Positions 8,158-14,942 of a DNA stretch of 32,351 nt are shown here, piece by piece. The translations under genes and the position numbers were made by a program. The notes beneath the pieces were generated by a model. The model was not told the DNA's origin. It made no database searches and saw nothing but the letters and a program-made list of their open reading frames with translations. Positions within the stretch are counted from its first letter, which is position 1. Every line of letters starts with the position of its first letter. The stretch is taken from the NCBI GenBank assembly GCA_937871505.1, contig CALMPF010000048.1, positions 1 through 32,351 on the forward strand, read 5' to 3'. This DNA is from an uncultured Planctomycetia bacterium. Its GTDB lineage: Bacteria > Planctomycetota > Phycisphaerae > Phycisphaerales > SM1A02.

Positions 8158-8245
8158 GTCTGAAGACCCGGTCTGGAAGGCCGTGCCACAGCGCGGCGGC
8201 ATGGGCATCCTGCCCGTGGGTCGCACGGGCATGGTGCCCGCGGAC
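8158..8245. repeat. REP-like element with paired GGGCA/TGCCC hairpins
   Basis: Two adjacent small hairpins are visible: CATGGGCA-TCC-TGCCCGTG (8200-8218, one G.T pair) and CGGGCA-TGG-TGCCCG (8226-8240). They are preceded by a CGGTCTGGAAGGCCGTGCCAC segment. Read on the minus strand the region gives THGQDAHAA and LWHGLPD, a pattern I recall as a recurrent translation of interspersed palindromic repeats in Planctomycetes and relatives. Whether this copy has relatives elsewhere in the genome cannot be tested here. Confidence 0.55.
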
Positions 8246-8538
8246 CTTGGACCGCGGAGTCGGCGGACCGCGGAATCGGCCATGCACCCCCGCGCCCCTG
8301 ATGTCCGTGCGGCGACTCGACGCGGAGCCCGTCCCCGAGGACGATGCCCGCGCAGGCGACTGCCGGCGCGCATCGGGATCGACGGTGCGGCGCCGGGCCG
8401 CGGGGGCCGGGGGGCCGATCGCGAGGACGCATCGAGTTGCGGGGGAGAGACGCATGGACGGCGCACGGCGCATCGCACGGAAGTGCGTGCGCGGTGCGCG
8501 ATCCAATTGCGGGTGCGCGGCGCGGGCGCGCAGCGCAC

Positions 8539-8603
8539 AATGCAAAATTAGAATTATGAAAGTCGATGAACGCCTCTTGCCGATCTTTGAAAGCAGGTAT
8601 CTT
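8539..8603 (+). promoter_or_regulatory. AT-rich promoter-like island of the HTH-TPR gene
   Basis: This short AT-rich patch contains TAGAAT (8549-8554) and TATCTT (8598-8603), either of which could be a -10 box. TATCTT is preceded by TTGCCG (8577-8582) with a 15-bp spacer, a little short for a sigma-70 promoter. A start near 8610 would leave a leader of about 110 nt. Confidence 0.4.
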
Positions 8604-8646
8604 GTCGCCGTTCGCCGGCTTCTTCTGAGGTCGAAGCCGGGACGAG

Positions 8647-8677
8647 CGATCCAGACGGAAGCGTGCCGTCCGGATCG
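8647..8677 (+). promoter_or_regulatory. Leader hairpin upstream of the HTH-TPR gene
   Basis: Bases 8647-8658 pair with 8666-8677 to form a 12-bp stem with a single A.C mismatch (8653/8671) and a 7-nt loop AAGCGTG. A palindromic CCACGACCGTGG follows at 8679-8690. They lie 45 and 32 bp before the ATG at 8722. They could act as an mRNA structure or as a DNA operator for the HTH protein itself. Confidence 0.45.
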
Positions 8678-8721
8678 GCCACGACCGTGGTCGACATCAG
8701 GCCATTTGATTGGAGAGAAGT

Positions 8722-10035
8722 ATGTCCATTTCCAGGTCCGGTCCGGACCGGCGGCGCCAGACGCGCTCGTCGAGCCGGCTCCCGGGGTGTGTGGCGGCGC
8801 CGCCGATGCCGCGCCGCGATCGGCTCGAGTCGGTGCTGACGCTGGCGCAGGTCTATCGCGGCTGGACGCTGCGAAGCCTCGCCGAGTCGCTCGGACGCGA
8901 TCCGCACAAACTCGTGCCCGAGAGCGGCATTCCCAAGCTCGACCTCGTCATGCGTCTCGCGGAGACGCTCGACTGGTCGATCGACGATGTCGCGATGGAC
9001 CTCTGCGGCCGCAGCCCCGGAGCGGCGCCCGACGCGCCGCTCGCGATGGGGGACTTCCGCGAGCTCGATCGCGCCGCGTTCGAGGCCTACGGAGCCAACC
9101 GCTTCCGCGAGATGCTCGAGATCGCGAGGCAGGCTCTCGCCGTCGCGTCGGCTCCCGAGGAGCGCGCCCGCGCCCTGACGCGGCAGCTCGCGGCGCTCGA
9201 CGGGCTCGGCCTCTACAGGCAGGCGCTCGACGTCGCGCAGCGGGCGCTCCGCGAGACCGAGATTCCGCTGGAGCATCACCTGAGCTTCAGGGCGAACCTC
9301 GCCAACGCGCACTACACCATCGGCAACATCTACGAGGCCGAGTCGCTCGCGGGGAGCCTCGTCGAGTGGTTCGCCCGGAACCCGCTTCCCTCGGAGTGCT
9401 CGAAGAGCACCCGCGCCTTCGCCTCGTACGTCCGGGGAAGCTGCCATCGCGTGCTCGCGGGGCTTCGCGTCCCTCAGCCGGACGAGCACGCCCGCTGGGC
9501 CGAGCGCGACCTCGGGCGGGCCGAGCGCATGCTGGACGAGTACGCCGCCGAGAGCGGCCACGACCTCTATGCGGGGTACGCGAACGTCTGCCGCGGCGGC
9601 GCCCTCGAGGTGGCGCCGCTGACCGGCGCGGCGCCCCCCGACGCGGTGCTCGAGCGATTCCTCTCCGCGCTCGACGCGGTGGTCGATCCCTCGCGGATGC
9701 CGCGCGGGGCATGGCTCGAGTCGTGGGGATGGTGGTGCATCTTCGGCTGCAACGTCGCGCTGCGCCACGTTCCCGACGAGGCGCGCCTCCAGACGCTGAT
9801 GGCGGTCTTCACCAACAAGGCCGACGAGGTCGCGGAGCACCTCGGCAACTGGGCGCTCCGGGAGCGGGTCTGGACGCTCGAGCTCGAGCGTCGTCGCAGG
9901 GCCGGTGCGACGACGGATGTGTGGGTCATGGATGACGACGACGTGCGCGTGGTCGCGGGCACCATGGCCCGCTTCCCCATGTTCCGTGAGGTGGGTTGGC
10001 AGGTCCTCAGGACCGCCAGGAGGATCGGCCAGTGA
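8722..10035 (+). CDS. XRE-like HTH plus TPR-like regulatory protein
   Basis: The 437-aa product starts at ATG 8722, preceded by GGAGAG at 4 nt; an in-frame TTG lies at 8710. After a basic, unstructured N-terminus, residues about 34-95 look like an XRE/Cro-type helix-turn-helix (LRSLAESLGRDPHKLVPESG, then a helix IPKLDLVMRLAETLDWSIDDV). Residues about 105-215 carry helical hairpins resembling TPR repeats (AYGANRFREMLEIARQAL; LGLYRQALDVAQRAL; TIGNIYEAESLAG). The rest is helical with several Trp and Cys and matches no family I recognise. HTH plus TPR proteins often sense peptides or partner proteins (compare RRNPP regulators), but the similarity here is architectural only. The stop overlaps the next gene's GTG (GTGA), so the two are co-translated. 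Confidence 0.8.
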   Translation: MSISRSGPDRRRQTRSSSRLPGCVAAPPMPRRDRLESVLTLAQVYRGWTLRSLAESLGRDPHKLVPESGIPKLDLVMRLAETLDWSIDDVAMDLCGRSPGAAPDAPLAMGDFRELDRAAFEAYGANRFREMLEIARQALAVASAPEERARALTRQLAALDGLGLYRQALDVAQRALRETEIPLEHHLSFRANLANAHYTIGNIYEAESLAGSLVEWFARNPLPSECSKSTRAFASYVRGSCHRVLAGLRVPQPDEHARWAERDLGRAERMLDEYAAESGHDLYAGYANVCRGGALEVAPLTGAAPPDAVLERFLSALDAVVDPSRMPRGAWLESWGWWCIFGCNVALRHVPDEARLQTLMAVFTNKADEVAEHLGNWALRERVWTLELERRRRAGATTDVWVMDDDDVRVVAGTMARFPMFREVGWQVLRTARRIGQ

Positions 10036-10454
10036 ATACTCGCATTTCCGCTTCGTCTCTCGTTCGCCCGCTCCGTCGGGCGCTCCCCGCGTTCGCGCTC
10101 CCCGCGGCGCTCTTCGCCGCCTCGATCTCCGGGACCGGCGCCGCGCACGTCGAACAGCCTCCGCGCGGCAACGGCGGCGGCTGGACGGGAACGACGCTGC
10201 CCATGAGCGCCGTGCTCGCTCGGCTCTTCCAGTCGATGCGCGCCCTCGCGATCGTCGATCAGTTCCCGCCCTCGGTGCTCGCCCAGTTCCAGGTCTACTT
10301 CACCGAGTGGATCTCCTCGGTCGCGCTCGACGACCGGAGCGTCTCATTCGAGTCCTACCTGACCGCGAAGGGGATCAAGAACGACGCGCACGTCGCGATG
10401 CACATGGCGCTCTACGAGATCGCCATGCGGCTGCTCTCCGGCCTCGGCCTCTGA
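10032..10454 (+). CDS. Small secreted protein coupled to the HTH-TPR gene
   Basis: This 140-aa product starts at GTG 10032, overlapping the upstream stop by GTGA, with AGGAGG at 10018-10023 and an 8-nt spacer. It has a signal peptide: a basic start (RPLRR), a hydrophobic core (FALPAALFAAS) and a likely cut after about residue 38 (TGAA). The mature part is about 100 aa with a Gly/Pro linker and then two or three amphipathic helices. I do not recognise a family. Coupling to an HTH-TPR protein resembles regulator plus secreted-peptide arrangements, but at about 100 residues it is larger than a typical pheromone. It might instead be an exported effector whose gene merely shares the message. Confidence 0.78.
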   Translation: MNTRISASSLVRPLRRALPAFALPAALFAASISGTGAAHVEQPPRGNGGGWTGTTLPMSAVLARLFQSMRALAIVDQFPPSVLAQFQVYFTEWISSVALDDRSVSFESYLTAKGIKNDAHVAMHMALYEIAMRLLSGLGL

Positions 10455-10490
10455 GTCCGCCGGGGCCTCGGCCGGACCTGCGCTCCGCTC

Positions 10491-10531
10491 GCGCGCGGCG
10501 CGCCGCCGTCTTTCGGCGGCGCGCCGCGCGC
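10491..10531. terminator. Perfect 18-bp hairpin after the HTH/secreted-protein pair
   Basis: Bases 10491-10508 are perfectly complementary to 10514-10531, with loop TCTTT. The stem is almost all G and C. There is no T tract, so it may act as a Rho-assisted or stem-only terminator, or as a 3' mRNA stabiliser. It starts 36 bp after the stop codon. Confidence 0.6.
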
Positions 10532-10644
10532 AGCACCGGCCATCGGGCGGGTCCGGCTCGGGTGGTTGTTCGCTTCGACCAAGGGGCGGGCGCCGGGGCA
10601 CGCTCGTGGAGGTGCCTACCGTCGCACCGGCTCCGTCCTGTTCA

Positions 10645-10732
10645 GGTGGGGTGGCAGAGCGGTTGAACGCGCCGGTCTTGAAAACCGGTAACGGGCTCGT
10701 CCCGTTCATGGGTTCGAATCCCATCCCCACCG
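10645..10732 (+). tRNA. tRNA-Ser (anticodon UGA)
   Basis: The 88-nt gene folds as a class II tRNA. The acceptor GGTGGGG (10645-10651) pairs with CCCCACC (10725-10731). The D loop contains AGCGGTTGAA. The anticodon stem CCGGT/ACCGG encloses loop CTTGAAA (anticodon TGA, reading UCA and related codons). The long variable arm ACGGG-CTCG-TCCCGT is typical of serine tRNAs. The T arm is ATGGG-TTCGAAT-CCCAT, with discriminator G at 10732. The CCA end is not encoded. Confidence 0.96.
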
Positions 10733-10745
10733 CTTTGAAAGCGCA

Positions 10746-10787
10746 GCGCCCCGTGGGTCCGCCGTCGCCCCGGACGCCACGGGGCGC
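10746..10787. terminator. Long hairpin directly downstream of tRNA-Ser
   Basis: Bases 10746-10756 (GCGCCCCGTGG) pair perfectly with 10777-10787. The stem continues with GTCCG/CGGAC (10757-10761 with 10771-10775) after a single G bulge, leaving a 9-nt loop. It starts 14 nt after the tRNA, which suits a tRNA terminator, although no T tract follows. Confidence 0.6.
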
Positions 10788-11103
10788 CGGTGCCCTGCGG
10801 ACGAGAGCGACCCTGTTTTCCACCAGCGGCGCGCTGCCTCCGAACGCGGCGCTGCTCCGTCGATGCGCGCAGCGCCGGGCGGAACCGCTCTCTGCGCCGA
10901 ACCGAGCAGCGACCTCACGACCGACCCCAAAGCGACCCAACGCGACCCAACGCGACCCTGAAGCGCCCCCCGGAACGACGCCGGCACCTCCCCAGGACGA
11001 TCACGGATCGACCGCCGAGCGGCTCCGGAACGACCCGAGGACCGACCCGGAACGGGCGGCGACAACGCGGGAAAGTCGGCGCCGGAACCGGGGCGGCTTC
11101 CCG
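10788..11103. other. Non-coding spacer with short direct repeats
   Basis: No credible gene lies here. The stretch is rich in GACCC/GAACG words. At 10921-10951 there are three 10-11 bp near-repeats with core GCGACCCAAC (10932-10941 and 10942-10951 are nearly identical). The end contains the promoter-like sequences of the first M14 gene. Confidence 0.6.
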
Positions 11104-11109
11104 TAGACT
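11104..11109 (+). promoter_or_regulatory. Possible -10 box giving a leaderless M14 transcript
   Basis: TAGACT ends 6 bp before the ATG at 11116, so transcription from a -10 here would start at or near the A of the start codon. A GGAACC word lies at 11084-11089. No Shine-Dalgarno is present. Confidence 0.35.
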
Positions 11110-11115
11110 GCGACC

Positions 11116-12993
11116 ATGCCCCCTCTGTCCGCTGCACGCGCGCCCCTCGCCGCCGCGGCGGCGATTGCGCCGGTCCTCGTTGCCGTCGCATCGTCACCGC
11201 TCGACGGCTACATCGACGCATCCGCCCTCGATGCGCGGATCTCGTCGCTCGCCAGCGAGCGGTCGGACCTCGTCGAGCTGATCCGAATCGGCGAGACCCG
11301 CGAGGGACGCCGCATCGCCGCGCTGCGCCTTGGGCGCAACGGCGACTCGGCACGGTTCCCGGCGCTCCTGCTCGTCTCCGGGCTCGACGGTACCCATCTC
11401 GTCGGACCCGAGGTGGCGCTGCGCGTCGCCGAGGGACTGGTCCGCGATCACCCGGCGCTGCTCGAGGATGCCGTGATCTACGTCGTCCCGGCGGTCAACC
11501 TCGACGCGATCGCGCGCACGCATGCGAACCCCGGGGCTCCGGTCTCGAGGAACCTCCGTCCGATCGACGATGACCGCGACGGCGTCGCCGACGAGGACGG
11601 GCCGGACGACCTCGACGGCAACGGGATCATCACGCTCATGCGCGTGCGCGATCCGGCGCCGCCAGAGCGGGCCACGCTCGTCGTCGACCCGGAGGAGCCG
11701 CGGCTGCTGCGCCCGGCCGATCCTCTGAAGGGAGAGCGCCCGATCTACCGGCTGCTGATCGAGGGCATCGACGGCGACGGCGACGGCCTGCTCTCGGAGG
11801 ATCCCATCGGGGGCGTCGATCTGGATCGCAACTTCATGCACCGCTGGCCGGAGCTTGAGGATGGCGCCGGGCCCTATCCGCTCAGCGAGCCGGAGTCCCT
11901 GGCGCTCGCGCGATTCGTGATCGATCGCCCCGAGATCGTCCTCGGCCTCACGTGGGGACGCCACGACACCCTGATCGCAGTGCCCGATGGCCGCGGCACC
12001 GACGTCAATCCGCGCGTGCCCGCGGCCCTGGACCCTGCGGATGTCGCGACGCACGCGGCGCTGGCGACGCTCTATCGCGACACCACCGGACAGGCCCGCG
12101 CAGCCGGCGCCGACAGCGCCGGCGCGTTTCACGCGTGGCTCTACGCCCAGCGCGGGGCGATTTCTCTCGCCTCGACGATCTGGGGACGGCCCGACGTGCC
12201 TGCCCCGGATGCTCCCGAGGCTCAGCCCGCCGATTTCGCAGGCGGGCCGGTTCGAGGCGCTGACGCAGCGCAGCCGCCGACGACCTCCGGAGAGGCCGCG
12301 GAGGCGACTCCATCAGCAGCTCCCGAACCGCGCCGGCGACGGGGGGGAGGGCCGCCGCCGGGAGCGCCGCGCACGGCCCGTCCGCCCTCCGGCGAGATCG
12401 CCACCGGCGACCTTGCGGAGGATCGTGCGTGGCTGGCCTGGGCAGATCACGCGGGAACGGGCTTCGTCTCGTGGACGCCGATCGAGCACCCCACGCTGGG
12501 CCCCGTCGAGGTCGGCGGGTTCATGCCGCTCTTTCGGATCACGCCGCCGGCGAGCGAGCTCGATGCCCTGGCCGCACGGCAGCTCGCGTTCGTCGTCGAG
12601 CTGCTCGGACGGATGCCGCGGCTTGCGATCGAGGGTCCCGACGTTGAGAGGATCGGCGAGGGCGTCTACAGCGTGCGCATGACCATCGCCAATGAGGGCA
12701 GGCTGCCGCTCGGCAGCGCCCTGGGCGCCCGCGAGCAGTTCTCGTCGCCCCTGGTCGTCCGGCTCTCGGCGCCGGCGAAGGCGGGGATCTCCGGACAGCG
12801 CGTCCGTCGCATCCGCGGCCTCGCGCCGGGAAGCAGCGAACGCCTCGAGTGGATCGTCCGCGGAACGCCTGGGGAGCGGATCGGCACGATCGTGCTCCAT
12901 CCGGGCGGCGAGGCCGGCCGCCGGGAAGAGCTGCGCGAGGTCGTTCTGCCGTCCTCGGGCAGCGCTCGATTCGAGTCGGAGCAGGCGCGATGA
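11116..12993 (+). CDS. M14-family carboxypeptidase homologue, predicted inactive, secreted
   Basis: The 625-aa protein has an Ala-rich signal-like N-terminus (1-27) and an M14 metallocarboxypeptidase fold, paralogous to the next gene. The zinc motif HxxE is replaced by DxxH (D91, H94, in GLDGTHLVGPEV), the third ligand His is kept (H283, GRHDTL), and the catalytic Glu is replaced by Thr354 (ISLASTIW against ISFTNELW in the paralogue). The substrate-Arg motif is kept as LDRNF (236-240). Two Asp/Gly EF-hand-like loops occur at about 151-170 and 219-229. A Pro/Ala/Arg-rich low-complexity insert spans about 361-430, and a beta-rich C-terminal domain follows. A D/H/H metal site may still bind metal or ligand. 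It is most likely a binding or helper pseudoenzyme for its neighbour, though altered catalysis cannot be excluded. The stop lies close to, or overlaps, the start of the paralogue. Confidence 0.88.
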   Translation: MPPLSAARAPLAAAAAIAPVLVAVASSPLDGYIDASALDARISSLASERSDLVELIRIGETREGRRIAALRLGRNGDSARFPALLLVSGLDGTHLVGPEVALRVAEGLVRDHPALLEDAVIYVVPAVNLDAIARTHANPGAPVSRNLRPIDDDRDGVADEDGPDDLDGNGIITLMRVRDPAPPERATLVVDPEEPRLLRPADPLKGERPIYRLLIEGIDGDGDGLLSEDPIGGVDLDRNFMHRWPELEDGAGPYPLSEPESLALARFVIDRPEIVLGLTWGRHDTLIAVPDGRGTDVNPRVPAALDPADVATHAALATLYRDTTGQARAAGADSAGAFHAWLYAQRGAISLASTIWGRPDVPAPDAPEAQPADFAGGPVRGADAAQPPTTSGEAAEATPSAAPEPRRRRGGGPPPGAPRTARPPSGEIATGDLAEDRAWLAWADHAGTGFVSWTPIEHPTLGPVEVGGFMPLFRITPPASELDALAARQLAFVVELLGRMPRLAIEGPDVERIGEGVYSVRMTIANEGRLPLGSALGAREQFSSPLVVRLSAPAKAGISGQRVRRIRGLAPGSSERLEWIVRGTPGERIGTIVLHPGGEAGRREELREVVLPSSGSARFESEQAR

Positions 12994-13091
12994 ACGCAGC
13001 GCATCCTCCCCGCGCCGACGGCGTTCGACATCGCGCATCAGACCCCCGCGGCGCCCCTCGCGGCGCCGAGCGCATCCCCCCGAGGACCGCC

Positions 13092-14936
13092 ATGACCGTG
13101 ACTGGATCTTCCACGGCCTGCCCTTCGGGGCAGGCAGCCTCGACCCCCGGGCGCGGAAACCGGAGCGCCACGCGTCGCAGCGCGCACGCCTGGGTGGTCG
13201 CGTTGCTCCTGCTCGCGGCGGCGGCGCTCTCGCCGGTTCGCCCCGCGAGCGCGCAGCAGCAGCTCGACAGCCGCGTGCCGATCGCCTTCAACCGGTTCTA
13301 CGACTTCGACGAGTTCGTCGCCCTCCTCCGCAGGCTCGTCGATGCCTATCCCGAGCTGCTGACCATGGAGTCGCTCGGCAAGAGCGTCCACGGGCGCGAC
13401 ATCTGGCTCGTGACGCTCAACAACCCCGCGACCGGCCCCGACGGCGCGAAGCCCGCGATGTACATCGACGGGAGCATCCACGCGAACGAGGTGCAGGCGA
13501 GCGAGACCGTTCTCTACTCGATCTGGTACCTCGTCAGCGCGTACGGGGCGGTCCCGAGCATCACCAGGCTCGTCGACTCGACCGCGTTCTACTTCATTCC
13601 GATCGTGAGCCCTGATGCCCGGCAGGACTGGTTCGACGCGCCGCACTCGCCGAACACGAACCGCACCGGACTTGCCCCCTTCGACAACGACGGGGATGGA
13701 CTGATCGACGAGGACGGGCCCGACGATCTCGACGGCGACGGCCACATCGGCGTGATGTGGCGCAAGGACGCCAACGGCACGCATCGGCGCGACCCCGACG
13801 ATCCGCGGATCTTCGTGCGCGTCGAGCCCCCGGCGAAGGGAGACTGGACCTTCGCGGGCACGGAGGGCATCGACAACGATGGCGACGGCCTGATCAACGA
13901 GGACGGCCCCGGCGGCTACGACATGAACCGGAACTGGCCCGCCGACTGGCAGCCGAACTGGGTCCAGTCGGGAGCGGGGGAGCATCCGCTCTGCTATCCG
14001 GAGACGCGGGTGATCGCGGAGTTCATCCTGTCGAAGCCCAACATCGCCGCAGGGCAGGCGTACCACAACACGGGGGCGATGATCCTCCGCGGGCCGGGAG
14101 CGCCGTACCGAGCTTCTGCCTACCCCCGCGCCGACCTCGCGGTGTACGAGGCGCTCGGGCGGGCGGGGGAGGAGATGCTGCCCTTCTACCGCTACCTCGT
14201 CACCCACGTCGACCTGTACGTCGTGCACGGCGGCTTCAAGAACTGGCTTTCGGAGGGGCTGGGGATCATCTCGTTCACCAACGAGCTCTGGACGGATCGG
14301 CGCATCCTCCAGACCGGCGAGAACCCCGCCGACGACAAGGCCCGCTTCCGCTGGCGCGATCGGATGCTCTTCGGTCAGACGTTCACCGACTGGACCGAGC
14401 TGGAGCACCCCGATCTCGGCACCGTCCTCGTGGGCGGCGGAACGAAGTGGTCGTCGCGCAGTCCGCCGCCCTTCATGCTCGAGGAGGAGTGCCATCGGAA
14501 CTTCGCCTTCACGATGTTCCATGCGGCGGAGATGCCGCGGCTCGCCTGGCAGCGCGTCGAGGCGACGCGGCTCGGGGAGCGGCTGTGGCAGCTCGACGTC
14601 GAGGTCGAGAACTCGTCGTTGATTCCCACCCGGACGGCGCGCGCCGCGGAGAAGCGGATCGGCCTGCCCGACCGGCTCACGATCGAGCCGGCGCAGGGCG
14701 GCGCCGCGCGCGTCGTCGCGTCGGGAGCGCTCGCGCGCTGGGGCGATCGCCTGATGACCGCCGTCGATCGCCGACCCGAGCTGGTCCAGCTCGAGAGCGG
14801 CGTCCCCGGCCGCGGGCGGGTCACGTGGCGGTTCATCATCGAAGGCGACGCGGGCACGGAACTCCTGCTGGGCTACCGGGCGGAGAAGGCGGCCGATCTC
14901 GATCGCTCCGTCACGCTCGACGAACCGCGGCCCTGA
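13092..14936 (+). CDS. Secreted M14-family zinc carboxypeptidase
   Basis: The 614-aa product is an intact M14 peptidase: zinc ligands H130 and E133 (IHANE), H325 (AYHNTG), and catalytic Glu398 (SFTNELW). The substrate-carboxylate motif MNRNW is at 278-282. Two EF-hand-like Asp loops (DNDGDGLIDEDGPDD from 198, DNDGDGLINEDGPGG from 261) lie inside the catalytic domain and probably bind calcium. The family removes C-terminal residues, or trims peptidoglycan peptides; the substrate is unknown. A hydrophobic segment (34-48) with AxA at 52-54 (PASA) predicts export. The start is uncertain: ATG 13092 has GAGG upstream but leaves a long N-region, whereas ATG 12990 would overlap the previous stop as ATGA and add 34 residues. 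A beta-rich C-terminal domain follows from about residue 465. Confidence 0.92.
   Translation: MTVTGSSTACPSGQAASTPGRGNRSATRRSAHAWVVALLLLAAAALSPVRPASAQQQLDSRVPIAFNRFYDFDEFVALLRRLVDAYPELLTMESLGKSVHGRDIWLVTLNNPATGPDGAKPAMYIDGSIHANEVQASETVLYSIWYLVSAYGAVPSITRLVDSTAFYFIPIVSPDARQDWFDAPHSPNTNRTGLAPFDNDGDGLIDEDGPDDLDGDGHIGVMWRKDANGTHRRDPDDPRIFVRVEPPAKGDWTFAGTEGIDNDGDGLINEDGPGGYDMNRNWPADWQPNWVQSGAGEHPLCYPETRVIAEFILSKPNIAAGQAYHNTGAMILRGPGAPYRASAYPRADLAVYEALGRAGEEMLPFYRYLVTHVDLYVVHGGFKNWLSEGLGIISFTNELWTDRRILQTGENPADDKARFRWRDRMLFGQTFTDWTELEHPDLGTVLVGGGTKWSSRSPPPFMLEEECHRNFAFTMFHAAEMPRLAWQRVEATRLGERLWQLDVEVENSSLIPTRTARAAEKRIGLPDRLTIEPAQGGAARVVASGALARWGDRLMTAVDRRPELVQLESGVPGRGRVTWRFIIEGDAGTELLLGYRAEKAADLDRSVTLDEPRP
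13116..13135. promoter_or_regulatory. UUCG-tetraloop hairpin in the M14 N-terminal coding region
   Basis: A perfect 8-bp stem GCCTGCCC/GGGCAGGC closed by TTCG lies 24 bp into the reading frame from ATG 13092. UUCG loops are exceptionally stable in RNA. It may be an attenuator or stabiliser between the two M14 cistrons, or a hint that the true start lies elsewhere. Confidence 0.5.
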
Positions 14937-14942
14937 TCCGGC

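Larger units (their letters stand above)
7841..8721. other. 881-bp non-coding region
   Basis: No ORF here has family-like sequence; those present are repeat-derived and Arg/Pro/Ala-rich. The region holds, in order, the TTTGA/TCAAA palindrome, a 13-bp tandem array, a self-complementary CTGCTCGAGCAG (8099-8110), a REP-like hairpin pair, an AT-rich promoter-like island and a leader hairpin for the HTH gene. Confidence 0.75.

Noticed and set aside
8039..8545. Minus-strand ORF containing the HGQDAH string
   Set aside because: It is the translation of palindromic and tandem repeats, with no family resemblance; treated as non-coding repeat.
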